A DNA stretch of 64,000 nt from Gammaproteobacteria bacterium (GCA_005878835.1 VBMV01000050.1:1-64000); one strand, 5' to 3'. Counted from the first letter of the stretch, positions 21,231 to 30,403 are shown. Notes: generated by a model not told the origin, from the sequence alone. A program made the numbers and translations.

Positions 21231-21565
21231 ACGAGCTCGCCGCACGCAAATGCAAGCCCTGCGAGGGCGGCACCGCGCCGCTGACGCACACCCAGGCACA
21301 GCAGCTGCTCGGGCAGCTCTGCGGCGCCTGGGCCCTGGCCGAAGACGCGCGCGCCCTACGGCGCGAGTTCGCGTTCCGGGACTTCTACCGCACCATGAGC
21401 TTCGTGAACGCGCTGGCGCACATCGCCAACATCGAGGACCACCACCCGGACCTCGAGGTCGGCTACAACTACTGCCGCGTCAGCTTCACCACGCACGCCA
21501 TCGGCGGGCTGTCGGAGAACGACTTCGTGTGCGCCGCGAAGGTGGATCTCATACCGTTGAGTTAG
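21227..21565 (+). CDS. phhB: Pterin-4a-carbinolamine dehydratase
   Basis: [20 protein letters not shown].., [58 protein letters not shown]. Confidence 0.93.
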   Translation: MNELAARKCKPCEGGTAPLTHTQAQQLLGQLCGAWALAEDARALRREFAFRDFYRTMSFVNALAHIANIEDHHPDLEVGYNYCRVSFTTHAIGGLSENDFVCAAKVDLIPLS

Positions 21566-22443
21566 AGCCGAGCCGCGACGAACTCGACGAACGCGCGCAC
21601 CTTCGCCGGGATGAAGCGCGCGCTCGGATACACCGCGTAGATGCCCTGCTCTACGCTCGCCCAGCCGGGCAGCACGTGGCGCAGTTGACCGCCGCGCACG
21701 TCGGCGCCTGCGACCGATGCCGGCAGCAGGCCGATGCCCGCTCCCTCCTTGCAGGCGGTGAGCAACACGAACGCGTTGTTCGAGTGCAAGGGTCCGGTGA
21801 CGTCGATCGCGGTGTGCGTGCGGGCCCGCTGCAGCTCCCAGCGCTGCGGGCGTGCACCGATGTCGAGCACCACACAGGCATGCTCGCGCAGCTGCTGCGG
21901 GGTGCGCGGGCTGCCGCGGCGCTGGAGATAAGCAGGGCTCGCGAGCAGCACGCGCCGGGTGGGCGCGAGCCGGCGCACGACCAGGCGCGAATCGGCCGCC
22001 AGCGTGCCGACGCGCAGCGCGAGATCGTAGCCCTCCTCGATGAGGTCGACGTAGCGGTTGGAGAGCTGCAGATCGAGCCTCATCAGGGGATGCGCGGCGA
22101 GGAATTGCGGCACGAGCGGGGCGATCAGGGTCTGGCCGGCTCCGGTTGCGGCGCTGACGCGAAGCGTTCCCCGCAGTGAGGCGGCGAGCTCACGGACTTC
22201 GGCATCGGCGCCGTCGAACTCCGCGAGCAGGGCCTCGCAGCGCTTGAAATACTCCCGCCCCGCGTCGCTCAACGTGACGCGGCGGGTGGTCCGCTGCAGC
22301 AGGCGCACCCCGAGGCGAGTCTCGAGCGCCGCGACCGCGCGGCTCACGCCCGAGACGTGCCGCCCGAGCTGCCGCGCGGCCTGCGCGAAGCTCTGGCGGC
22401 GCGCGACCTCGACGAAGGCACTCAGCTGCTCGAGACGGTCCAC
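21562..22443 (-). CDS. LysR-family transcriptional regulator
   Basis: N-terminal HTH MDRLEQLSAFVEVARRQSFAQAARQLGRHVSGVSRAVAALETRLGVRLLQRTTRRVTLSDAGREYF. GTG start. Confidence 0.93.
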   Translation of the reverse strand: MDRLEQLSAFVEVARRQSFAQAARQLGRHVSGVSRAVAALETRLGVRLLQRTTRRVTLSDAGREYFKRCEALLAEFDGADAEVRELAASLRGTLRVSAATGAGQTLIAPLVPQFLAAHPLMRLDLQLSNRYVDLIEEGYDLALRVGTLAADSRLVVRRLAPTRRVLLASPAYLQRRGSPRTPQQLREHACVVLDIGARPQRWELQRARTHTAIDVTGPLHSNNAFVLLTACKEGAGIGLLPASVAGADVRGGQLRHVLPGWASVEQGIYAVYPSARFIPAKVRAFVEFVAARL

Positions 22444-22522
22444 GAGTTTATTGCAATTCTGTCAATAGTCATTTGCATTTTATCCGGTTTATCGCATCCA
22501 GTGCGATGCGTACGCTGAGGCA

Positions 22523-23506
22523 ATGAGCCTGCAATCGCAGCCGCAGCCCCAGGGCCCGGCCACGCCGGCCGCCGCTACCCTCGCGCGCTCGCGCGTGCCG
22601 GCGGGACTGCTCGGTGTCACGTTCGTGATTCTGTGGAGCACCGGCTTTCCGGCGGCCAGAATCGCGCTCGATCACAGCGCACCGTTCACGCTGCTCGTGC
22701 TGCGTTTCGGCGGGGCGGGGCTGATCTTGGCCGTACTCACGCAACTGAGCGCAGCGGCGTGGCCCGCCGCGCGCACGGCACTGCACAGCGCCGTGGTGGG
22801 CGCCCTGTCGCTCGCCGTGCAGTTGGGCGCCTTGTATCTGGCGGCGGACCGCGGCGTGAATGTCGGTCTCATCGCGCTCGTCATCGGCACGATGCCGATC
22901 GTCACGGCGCTCCTCGGGCTGGCTTTCTTCGGTGAGGCGGTCCGTCCGCTGCAATGGCTCGGGTTCGGGCTCGGGTTCACGGGAGTCGCGCTCGCGGTCG
23001 GCGAGCGCATCGGTCCGGGCCATGGCGCCGGCCCCGGCGCCTACCTCGCGGTGCTCGTCGGCCTGCTCGCCATCAGCGCCGGCACCCTGTACCAGAAGCG
23101 TCACGGCTCGGACGTGGACCCGCGCAGCGCTCTGGCGCTGCAGCACCTGGCGGCCGCTCTTCTGCTGCTGCCGTTCGCCGTCCACGAGGGTTTCCGCAGC
23201 GACCTCTCCGCGGCTTTCTTCGGGACTCTGGGCTGGGCGATCGGCGTCAATTCGCTCGGCGCGTTTGCACTGTTCTTCGTGCTGCTGCGGCGGGGTGCGG
23301 TGAACCAGGTCGCGACGCTGTTCTTCCTGATGCCCCCGGTGACGGCCATGATCGATTACTTTGTCCTCGGCGATGCGCTGACGCTGTACAAGGTGGCAGG
23401 TCTGGCGTTCGCCGCGCTGGGCGTCTGGCTCGCCACGCGACCGGGAGGGGCTCACACTCTCGACCGACTCCGCTGCCAGCGGCTGCGTTGGCAAGCGACC
23501 CACTGA
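22523..23506 (+). CDS. EamA/DMT-family transporter
   Basis: Ten-TM pattern; VTFVILWSTGFPAARIALDHSAPFTLLVLRFGGAGLIL and PPVTAMIDYFVLGDALTLYKVAGLAFAALGVWLA. Confidence 0.92.
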   Translation: MSLQSQPQPQGPATPAAATLARSRVPAGLLGVTFVILWSTGFPAARIALDHSAPFTLLVLRFGGAGLILAVLTQLSAAAWPAARTALHSAVVGALSLAVQLGALYLAADRGVNVGLIALVIGTMPIVTALLGLAFFGEAVRPLQWLGFGLGFTGVALAVGERIGPGHGAGPGAYLAVLVGLLAISAGTLYQKRHGSDVDPRSALALQHLAAALLLLPFAVHEGFRSDLSAAFFGTLGWAIGVNSLGAFALFFVLLRRGAVNQVATLFFLMPPVTAMIDYFVLGDALTLYKVAGLAFAALGVWLATRPGGAHTLDRLRCQRLRWQATH

Positions 23507-23751
23507 TCGAGCCGGTCGAGAGCCTGCGGCTCGAGCCAGCAAACGCGCACGCGGCCGATCTTGTGCGTGCGGATCAAACCCCATCTCTCGAGCGCCTGGA
23601 CATGCCGCGTGACGGTTGCGAGCGACATCGGCAGCGGCTCGGCAATGGAGGTCACCGGCGCGTCACGATCGCAAAGCAGCTCAACAATGGCCCGGCGCGT
23701 CGGGTCGGCGAGAGCGCGGAAGATATGGTTCAACGCGAGATAGTTACGCAT
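23452..23751 (-). CDS. ArsR-family HTH transcriptional regulator
   Basis: LNHIFRALADPTRRAIVELLCDRDAPVTSIAEPLPMSLATVTRHVQALERWGLIRTHKIGRVRVCWLEP. Confidence 0.9.
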   Translation of the reverse strand: MRNYLALNHIFRALADPTRRAIVELLCDRDAPVTSIAEPLPMSLATVTRHVQALERWGLIRTHKIGRVRVCWLEPQALDRLDQWVACQRSRWQRSRSRV

Positions 23752-23891
23752 GCACGTAAGTGTTGAGCTGCGATATTCAGCCCGAGCGCGGGCTTAAGGC
23801 CCTGATTTCCCTGGACCCGCACTGTAGCCCCACAGAACGCGATGGTTACTTGCAAGCGCAACTATCTGCAGAAAGAGGCTCGAAATGCGGC

Positions 23892-25130
23892 TCAGTGCTC
23901 TCCCGACCCGCGCAGGCGCGCCGCGCTCGGCGGCTCCCCGCTGGTGCCCAGCGCCCTGCGAATGAAGAAGCGCCGCAGCTCCTGACTCCGGTTGACCCAT
24001 GCGAGCCCGTGCTGCGCCGCGCGCGCCACGGGTCCTGAGCCGTGGGCGAGCCAGCGGTCGAAGGCGTCGATGGCCGTGCTCATGAGCGCGACCTCGCTGC
24101 GCCGCCAGCGCTCGTAGGCGCGCAACACTCCGAAGGCACCCGGATCCTCGCGCGCTGCCGTTGCCGCCAGCACCAGCTGCGCCAGCGCCGCGGCGTCGGC
24201 CAGGCCGAGATTCACGCCCTGCCCGGCGAGCGGGTGCACCACGTGCGCGGCATCTCCAGTGAGCGCCACGCGCGGCACGACGTAGTGCTGCGCGTTGAGA
24301 CGCTGCAGCGGGAACGACACGCGGGCACCGCGCAGTCGCGTGGCGCCGAGCGCGCGATCCGAGGCGCGGTCGAGCTCTGCAGTGAAGGCGTCGTCGCTCG
24401 CTGCGACGAGCCGCGCCGCGAGCTCATCGTCCGCCGACCACACGATAGAGCTCGTGCCATCGGCGAGCGGCAGAAAGGCGAGCGTGCCGTCGCGCATGAA
24501 GCGCTGCCACGCGGTCGCCTCATGGGGCCGCGCGGTGGCGACCGTCGCGATGATCGCCGTCTGTCGATAGCCGGCGACTTCGGCGGCGATGCCAGCCGCC
24601 TGCCGGACGCGCGACGATGCGCCATCGGCCCCGACGACCAGGCGCGTCGCGAGCCGGCCGCGGTTGGTGACGACGCCGACCCCCGCTGCCGTGATCTCGA
24701 GCGACTCGAGCGAGGCGGGCTCGAGGTGTCCGCCAGCCTGCGTGAACGCCTCGAGCAGGGCGCCCTGCAGCAGGCGATTCTCGACGATGTAGCCCAGGTT
24801 GGGCTCGCCCACGTCCGCGGCATCGAATACCAGCACCGCCTCGCTGTCCGGTGCCACGCTCTCATGCCAGACGCGCATGCGCTCGTAGGCCGAGAGGCGC
24901 GGCCCGGCGACACTCCGCCAGGCGCCCGCGCTGCGCAGCAGGTGCTCGCTGGCGCGCGACAGCGCGACGACACGCGCCTCGAGCGCGGCATGGGCGGGGA
25001 GCGGTGCGGGCGGACGCGGCTCGAGCACCGCCACCGACAGCGCGCGGGCGCCGCCGCAGGCGCCACCGGCAAGCAACGCGCCGAGACACGCGCCCACCGG
25101 GCCCCCGCCGACCACGAGAACGTCAAACAT
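23892..25130 (-). CDS. UbiH/UbiF/VisC-family FAD-dependent hydroxylase (UbiI/VisC-like position)
   Basis: MFDVLVVGGGPVGACLGALLAG, LVVGADGASSRVRQAAGI, VALTGDAAHVVHPLAGQGVNLGLADAAALA. Confidence 0.9.
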   Translation of the reverse strand: MFDVLVVGGGPVGACLGALLAGGACGGARALSVAVLEPRPPAPLPAHAALEARVVALSRASEHLLRSAGAWRSVAGPRLSAYERMRVWHESVAPDSEAVLVFDAADVGEPNLGYIVENRLLQGALLEAFTQAGGHLEPASLESLEITAAGVGVVTNRGRLATRLVVGADGASSRVRQAAGIAAEVAGYRQTAIIATVATARPHEATAWQRFMRDGTLAFLPLADGTSSIVWSADDELAARLVAASDDAFTAELDRASDRALGATRLRGARVSFPLQRLNAQHYVVPRVALTGDAAHVVHPLAGQGVNLGLADAAALAQLVLAATAAREDPGAFGVLRAYERWRRSEVALMSTAIDAFDRWLAHGSGPVARAAQHGLAWVNRSQELRRFFIRRALGTSGEPPSAARLRGSGEH

Positions 25131-26376
25131 GGCGCACCGGCAGGCCACGCGCGAGCCGCGGCGCCGGGCCGCCGAACCCGAGGCTGACGCGGGCGAGTGC
25201 GCTCTTGGCAGGTGGCGCGAGATCGAACATCAGGAGCCCCAGACCGCGCAGCAGGCTCATCCCGGGCCGGTGATCGGCGAACAGCTTCACCAGACCGTCC
25301 GTGAAGCGCACCACACCCTCGCGATCGCGCGCGCGCCACTGCGCGAAACGGCGCAGCAGCGCGGCCGAGCCCACATCGCCTGCGGTGTTGGCGAGCACTT
25401 CCGCCAGCAGGGCGGCATCGCGCAGCCCGAGATTGAAGCCCTGGCCGGCAACCGGGTGCAGCGCCTGGGCGGCGTTGCCGATGAGCACCGTGCGCACGCC
25501 CACCGTGGTGGCGGCGCGCGTGAGTCTGAGCGGATAGGAGCCGCGGCGGGAGGCAGCGACGAAGCGCCCGGCGCGCCAGCCGAACTGCGCCTGCAGCCGC
25601 GCGAGATAGGCCGCCTCATCGAGCGAGAGCAGCCGGGCGGCGTGCGCCGGGCGGCAGGCCCAGATCACAGCCCACGTGCCGTCATGCAGCGGCAGCACCG
25701 CGAGCGGCCCCTCGCGCGTGAAGCGCTCGAAGGCGCGGCCTTCGTGGGCACGGTCGGTGGCGACGTTGGCGACCACGGCGACCTGGTCGTAATCCTCCAC
25801 GTCCGCCGCGATGCCGGCGGCTGCGCGGATCTGCGAGTGCGCGCCATCGGCGGCCACCACCAGTTGCGCCACGATTTGCTCTGCGGCGCCGGAGCCGCGC
25901 TCGAGCGTGAAGCGCACGCGCGCGTCGCCGATCTCGAGGTCCTGCACGTGGGCCGGCATCCGCAGCAAAAGCTGCGGCGCGCTCGAACTCGAGAGCTTCT
26001 GCCACAGCGCGGCGCCGATCGCGCGGTTGGCGACGACGTAGCCGAACGCATCGACTCCCTGCTCCGAGGCCGTGAGGCGCGAGAAGCCGAAGCGCCCCGC
26101 TTCCGACACGTGGATGCTGCGGATGGCGGCAGCCTCGGAGGCGATCGCGGGCCACACCCCGATTGCCTCGAAAATGCGGCGGCTGGCGTTGCCGAGCGCC
26201 GTGGTGCGCTCATCGAAGCTCGGCTGTGTGCCGGTGCCGAAAGGCACGCTCTCCACGAGCAGCACGCGTACCCCGGTGCCCCAGAGCGCAGCGGCGAGGC
26301 TCGCACCCACCATACCGCCGCCGACGATGGCGACGTCGACCTCCGCAGCAGCGGTGGCGGGGGCGACGGCTGCCAT
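25123..26376 (-). CDS. ubiH: UbiH-like FAD-dependent ubiquinone biosynthesis hydroxylase
   Basis: VDVAIVGGGMVGASLAAALWGTGVRVLLVE, VVAADGAHSQIRAAAGI, VLIGNAAQALHPVAGQGFNLGLRDAALLAE; directly downstream of pepP. Confidence 0.88.
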   Translation of the reverse strand: MAAVAPATAAAEVDVAIVGGGMVGASLAAALWGTGVRVLLVESVPFGTGTQPSFDERTTALGNASRRIFEAIGVWPAIASEAAAIRSIHVSEAGRFGFSRLTASEQGVDAFGYVVANRAIGAALWQKLSSSSAPQLLLRMPAHVQDLEIGDARVRFTLERGSGAAEQIVAQLVVAADGAHSQIRAAAGIAADVEDYDQVAVVANVATDRAHEGRAFERFTREGPLAVLPLHDGTWAVIWACRPAHAARLLSLDEAAYLARLQAQFGWRAGRFVAASRRGSYPLRLTRAATTVGVRTVLIGNAAQALHPVAGQGFNLGLRDAALLAEVLANTAGDVGSAALLRRFAQWRARDREGVVRFTDGLVKLFADHRPGMSLLRGLGLLMFDLAPPAKSALARVSLGFGGPAPRLARGLPVRHV

Positions 26377-26379
26377 GCT

Positions 26380-27687
26380 TCAGCCGCGCGCCATGAGCGC
26401 TTCGATCTGATCGGCATCCTTGGGTGCGCGCGCGGTGAGCACCTCCGCTTCGCGTCGCGTCACCACCACGTCGTCTTCGATGCGAATGCCGATATTGCGG
26501 AAGCGCCTGGGGACGCCGCGGGCGCCGGCGGGCAGATAGATCCCCGGCTCGATGGTCATCACCATGCCCGGCTCGAGCACCCGCCACTCATCGCCTACCT
26601 TGTAGTCGCCGACGTCGTGCACGTCCAGGCCGAGCCAGTGACCCGTACGGTGCATGAAGAAGCGCCGGTAGGCGCCGCTGCGAATGAGCGCGGCGACCCG
26701 ACCCTTGAGGAGCCCGAGCTTTACGAGTCCCTGGGTGATGACCCGCACCGCCGTCTCATGCGGCTCGTTCCAGTGGTTGCCGCAGCGCGCACGCGCGATG
26801 GCCGCCTGGTTGGCCTCCAGCACCACTTCGTAGACCGCGCGCTGCTCGGGGGTGAAGCGACCGTTGACCGGGAAGGTGCGGGTGATGTCGGAGGCATAGC
26901 ACTCGAGCTCGCAACCCGCGTCCACCAGCAACAGATCCCCGTCGGCGAGCGGCTGGTTGTTCTCCCGGTAGTGCAGAATGCAGCTGTTACGGCCGCCGCC
27001 CACGATCGGGTGGTAGGCGGTGTCGGCATTGTGGCGCCGGAATTCGTGCAGCAGCTCCGCCATCACCTGGTATTCGGTGGCGCCGGGGCGGCAGAAGCGC
27101 ATCGCCCGCTGGTGTGCCCGCGCGGCGATGCGCGCGCAAGCGCGCAGCAGCGCGAGCTCGTGCCGCGACTTGTAGAGCCGCATGTCGTGCAGCACGTGAT
27201 CGAGCGCCACGAACTCCTGCGGCGGGTGGCGCCCGTTGCGCGCCTGGGTGCGCAGAGCATTGACCCAGCCGAGCACGCGCTGGTCGAAATCCGCGTATGC
27301 CCCCATGGTGTAGAACACGCGGGTGCGGTTCTCCAGCAAGCCGGGCAGGATCTCGTCGATATCGGTGATGGGGAAGGCATCGTCCGCTCCGTAGTCCCGC
27401 GCGGCGCCGGCGGGGCCCGCGCGGCGCCCATCCCAGGTCTCGCGGGTCGGATCACGCTCGCGCACGAACAGGATGTACTCGGCCTGCGGCCGGCCGGGCA
27501 CGAGTACCGCCACCGCTTCAGGCTCGCCGAAGCCGGTGAGGTAGTGAAAGTCGCTGTCCTGGCGGTACGGATACTCGACGTCGCTGTTCCGGTGCCGCAC
27601 CGGGGCTGCGGGCAGGACGGCAATGGAGTCGCGTCCCATCAGGCGCATCAACTGGCGGCGGCGGCGCGCAAACTCGTCTCTTGCCAT
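26380..27687 (-). CDS. pepP: Xaa-Pro aminopeptidase
   Basis: FARRRRQLMRLMGRDSIAVLPAAPVRHRNSDVEYPYRQDSDFHYLTGF; LLLVDAGCELECYASDITRTFPVNGRFT; FFMHRTGHWLGLDVHDVGDY. Confidence 0.96.
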   Translation of the reverse strand: MARDEFARRRRQLMRLMGRDSIAVLPAAPVRHRNSDVEYPYRQDSDFHYLTGFGEPEAVAVLVPGRPQAEYILFVRERDPTRETWDGRRAGPAGAARDYGADDAFPITDIDEILPGLLENRTRVFYTMGAYADFDQRVLGWVNALRTQARNGRHPPQEFVALDHVLHDMRLYKSRHELALLRACARIAARAHQRAMRFCRPGATEYQVMAELLHEFRRHNADTAYHPIVGGGRNSCILHYRENNQPLADGDLLLVDAGCELECYASDITRTFPVNGRFTPEQRAVYEVVLEANQAAIARARCGNHWNEPHETAVRVITQGLVKLGLLKGRVAALIRSGAYRRFFMHRTGHWLGLDVHDVGDYKVGDEWRVLEPGMVMTIEPGIYLPAGARGVPRRFRNIGIRIEDDVVVTRREAEVLTARAPKDADQIEALMARG

Positions 27688-27699
27688 GAGCTGCGCCCT

Positions 27700-28257
27700 T
27701 CAGTGCAGGGGCGCCGCGGACGGCGCCGGCGGCCGGCGGGCGGCGGCCAGCTCCTCGAACAGCAGCTGGACGCCCACCCGCACGAATTCCACCAGCTCCG
27801 CGTAGGCGCCCTCGTTCGACTCCTCCTCCTGGCCGGCGTCGACCCCGGCGCGCGTGATCTCGGCGAAGTCGCGCACGATCTCCCCAACCTCCCCCGGCAG
27901 CTCGCTCGCGTCCGGGATGGCACCGGCGCCCAGGCCGTAGAGAAATCCCTGGCACCACTGGGCCAGCGCCGCGGTGCGTGTATCGATCGATTGTCCGTCC
28001 TCCGGCAGCAGCAGTTCGAACTCCATGTCAGGCTGCAGCAGGGCGTCGGCAGTCGCCGCATACAGTGCGCGCAGGCTGGCAGCCACGGCTGGCTCCGCGC
28101 GCCCCTCGGGCAGGATCTCGCGCAGCCAGTCCTCGAAGCGGTAGCCGCCCGCGCCACACAGGCAACCGGCCAGCGTGCCGTGCGCCTCGGCCGCGTCGGC
28201 GTGCGAGCGCGCCTGCGTCAGCAGTTGCTGGATGTGGGTGTAGTCGGGCTGATTCAT
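27700..28257 (-). CDS. ygfB: UPF0149 family protein (YgfB)
   Basis: MNQPDYTHIQQLLTQARSHADAAEAHGTLAGCLCGAGGYRFEDWLREILPEG; adjacent to pepP. Confidence 0.88.
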   Translation of the reverse strand: MNQPDYTHIQQLLTQARSHADAAEAHGTLAGCLCGAGGYRFEDWLREILPEGRAEPAVAASLRALYAATADALLQPDMEFELLLPEDGQSIDTRTAALAQWCQGFLYGLGAGAIPDASELPGEVGEIVRDFAEITRAGVDAGQEEESNEGAYAELVEFVRVGVQLLFEELAAARRPPAPSAAPLH

Positions 28258-28277
28258 GCGCGCACGGCTCATTATAA

Positions 28278-28307
28278 TTGACCGTACGAAGAGCGCGGCT
28301 CTATAGT
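28278..28307 (+). promoter_or_regulatory. sigma70-like promoter for the zapB-like/zapA pair
   Basis: TTGACC (28278-28283), 18-bp spacer, TATAGT (28302-28307); start codon at 28315. Confidence 0.6.
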
Positions 28308-28314
28308 CCGCGCC

Positions 28315-28545
28315 ATGAGCGACATGACAAAAACACAACTCGATCTCGAGCTCACCCGGCTCACCAAACGCATCGAAGAGCTGATCACGAGCCTCGAGCA
28401 CCTGAAGGAGGAGAATCGCGCGCTGCGGGCGCGGCACGAGTCGCTCGCCGGGGAGCGCGCCGCGCTGGTGCACAAGAACGAGCAGGTGCGCACGCGCGTG
28501 GAGGCCATGATCGGCCGCTTGAAGACCCTGGAGCACGGCGCATGA
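28315..28545 (+). CDS. TIGR02449-type coiled-coil small protein (ZapB-like)
   Basis: 76-aa heptad-rich MSDMTKTQLDLELTRLTKRIEELITSLEHLKEENRALRARHESLAGERAALVHKNEQVRTRVEAMIGRLKTLEHGA, directly upstream of zapA. Confidence 0.85.
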   Translation: MSDMTKTQLDLELTRLTKRIEELITSLEHLKEENRALRARHESLAGERAALVHKNEQVRTRVEAMIGRLKTLEHGA

Positions 28546-28859
28546 GCCACCAGGATCAGGCGCGGGTGAGTGTCCGCATCATGGAGAAGGAATACGTGGT
28601 CGCCTGCCCCTACGAGGAGCGTTCTGCGCTGCTGGATGCCGCCGAGTTCCTCAATGCGCGCATGCGTGAGATCCGCGACAGCGGCAAGGTCGTGGGCCTG
28701 GACCGCATCGCCGTCATGGCCGCGCTCAATCTGGCGCACGAGTACCTGCGGGTGAAGGATCGCGAGTCACGGGTCGACAGCGGTGTGGGCGGCCGGGTGC
28801 GCGCGCTGCGCGAGCGCGTCGAAGGCGTGCTCGGCAAGGGCCAGCAACTCGAGCTGTGA
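28542..28859 (+). CDS. zapA: Cell division protein ZapA
   Basis: VSVRIMEKEYVVACPYEERSALLDAAEFLNARMREIRDSGKVVGLDRIAVMAALNLAHEYL. Confidence 0.93.
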   Translation: MSHQDQARVSVRIMEKEYVVACPYEERSALLDAAEFLNARMREIRDSGKVVGLDRIAVMAALNLAHEYLRVKDRESRVDSGVGGRVRALRERVEGVLGKGQQLEL

Positions 28860-28919
28860 CGCAGGCCGCGGCCCGCCGTTCAGCTTGGGCGCGCCACCTA
28901 TCCTTGGTGTAGAGTGCTC

Positions 28920-29107
28920 GTGGCGTCGCCTGCGGTGTTCGACAAGTGGGCCGGGTTACCTCGGACCCTAATTGAAACACCCTCGGGACTTCCGGCTTGC
29001 GCGCAGCGCTGTGCAAGTCCGCCTTTGAGCGGAAAGCCTTACCTGCCGCAGCTCGTCCCACTTGTTGCTCTGGTTCGAGAGCAACGGTCCGCACCGGCAC
29101 ATGCGGG
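28920..29107 (+). ncRNA. ssrS: 6S RNA candidate
   Basis: Between zapA and fau, the classical ssrS position. Long terminal pairing potential, 6S-like central segment, and promoter-like TTGGGC-N17-TGTAGA upstream. Ends are approximate. Confidence 0.8.
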
Positions 29108-29718
29108 TGGCGCTACCTGAATCCTCACCAGGGGGCGCCCGCAGACAACTGCGGGCGAGCCTCGTGGCCCGGCGCCGCAGCGTGCCGGCGCGCGAGCGCC
29201 AACGCGCCTCGCTCCTCGTGGCGCGCAACGTCGACCGGGCCCTGCCGCTGCGCTCACACTGGCGCATCGCGGTGTATGCCGCACTGCCCGATGAGCTCGA
29301 CACGGCCCCGCTCATCGCGCTGGCGCAGGAGCGCGGCTGCCGTCTCTACCTGCCGCGCATCGACCGGCGGCGTGCTTCGCGCGCCATGCGGTTCGTGGAA
29401 ATGCGCGGCCCGTTGCGGCCCAACCGCCTGGGGATTGGCGAGCCCGCAACGGCGGCCACGATCGGCGCGCGCTGGCTGGACGTGGTGTTCCTGCCGCTGG
29501 TGGGGTTCGATCGGCGCGGCGTGCGCCTCGGAACCGGCGGTGGGTATTATGACCGCGCGTTCGCCTTCCGGCGCTGGCGCAGCGCCTGGTACGCGCCGCG
29601 CCTGGTGGGCCTCGCCTATGGCTTCCAGCAGCTCGAGCACATCACGGCCGCGGCCCACGATGTGCTGATGGATGCGGTGGTGACCGAAGAGGGGATCATC
29701 CGATGCGCTACTGGCTGA
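29101..29718 (+). CDS. fau: 5-formyltetrahydrofolate cyclo-ligase
   Basis: WLDVVFLPLVGFDRRGVRLGTGGGYYDRAFAF and the conserved LVGLAYGFQQLE segment; position after 6S RNA. Confidence 0.93.
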   Translation: MRVALPESSPGGARRQLRASLVARRRSVPARERQRASLLVARNVDRALPLRSHWRIAVYAALPDELDTAPLIALAQERGCRLYLPRIDRRRASRAMRFVEMRGPLRPNRLGIGEPATAATIGARWLDVVFLPLVGFDRRGVRLGTGGGYYDRAFAFRRWRSAWYAPRLVGLAYGFQQLEHITAAAHDVLMDAVVTEEGIIRCATG

Positions 29719-30167
29719 TGAAGACCGAGCCCGGCACCTTCGGCCTCGAGCATCTCGCCGCCGCCCCGCGCAGCACCACCGCGTGGGACGGCGTGCGCAA
29801 CTTTCAGGCGCGCAACATGCTGCGGGATGAGGTGCGCCGGGGGGATCAGGCGTTTCTCTACCATTCCAGCTGCGCGCTGCCGGGCATCGTCGCCGTCATG
29901 CAGATCGTGAAGCAGGGCTACCCCGATCCCACCGCCTTCGATCGCAAGCACCACCACTACGATCGCGACAGCGATCCGGGCAATCCGCGCTGGTTCATGG
30001 TGGACGTGCAGTTGAAGCGCCGCCTCGCGCGTACCATCGCGCTCGAAGAGCTGCGAGCGCATGCCGGCAAGGAGCTCAAGGGCATGGCGCTGTTGCGCCC
30101 CGGGAATCGACTGTCGATCACGCCGGTGGAAGCGGCGCACTGGAAGTTCATCCTCTCGCTCGAGTGA
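29703..30167 (+). CDS. EVE domain-containing protein
   Basis: MRYWLMKTEPGTFGLEHLAAAPRSTTAWDGVRNFQARNMLRDEVRRGDQAFLYHSSCALPGIVAVMQIVKQGYPD. Confidence 0.95.
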   Translation: MRYWLMKTEPGTFGLEHLAAAPRSTTAWDGVRNFQARNMLRDEVRRGDQAFLYHSSCALPGIVAVMQIVKQGYPDPTAFDRKHHHYDRDSDPGNPRWFMVDVQLKRRLARTIALEELRAHAGKELKGMALLRPGNRLSITPVEAAHWKFILSLE

Positions 30168-30241
30168 CTCGCGAGAGCGCCGCGCGCGGTTCGTGAGTCG
30201 TCACGCGCGGCTCGCCTTACCACACTCCACCGTGTGCTCGC

Positions 30242-30269
30242 TTGTAATTTCGATTCGCGTGTATATACT
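30242..30269 (+). promoter_or_regulatory. sigma70-like promoter for the Lys-rich microprotein
   Basis: TTGTAA (30242-30247), 16-bp spacer, TATACT (30264-30269, 5/6 to consensus). Confidence 0.6.
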
Positions 30270-30306
30270 CGGACCCCGGACTAACCCGTCAAATTGGAGA
30301 GCCAAC

Positions 30307-30357
30307 ATGGCGAAGGCAAAGAAGAAGGCCAAGAAGAAAGCTGCCAAGAAGAAATAG
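30307..30357 (+). CDS. 16-aa Lys/Ala microprotein [16 protein letters not shown]
   Basis: ATG...TAG ORF with SD-like TTGGAGAG upstream; 10 of 16 residues Lys, mostly AAG codons; promoter upstream and hairpins downstream. Confidence 0.6.
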   Translation: MAKAKKKAKKKAAKKK

Positions 30358-30363
30358 GCCTTA

Positions 30364-30393
30364 ACTCGGCGGTCGCGAAAGTGACCGCCGAGT
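30364..30393 (+). terminator. Perfect hairpin 1 after the microprotein
   Basis: ACTCGGCGGTC - GCGAAAGT - GACCGCCGAGT (11-bp perfect stem), no U tract. Confidence 0.55.
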
Positions 30394-30403
30394 CGTATTC
30401 GAA

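Noticed and set aside
23752-23891. Short palindromes (CTTGCAAG; TTACG...CGTAA around the ArsR start) as an ArsR operator
   Set aside because: Repeats are short and imperfect; not enough to support a specific operator from sequence alone.
23892-26376. Adjacent UbiH-family paralogues as a recent tandem duplication
   Set aside because: The pair matches the known ubiI(visC)-ubiH-pepP-ygfB arrangement and the proteins are clearly diverged; not a novel duplication.
25129-28281. 1050-aa plus-strand ORF opposite ubiI-like/ubiH/pepP/ygfB
   Set aside because: Antisense shadow ORF in a very GC-rich region; the minus strand encodes four clear conserved proteins and the plus translation has low-complexity His/Arg/Ala composition.
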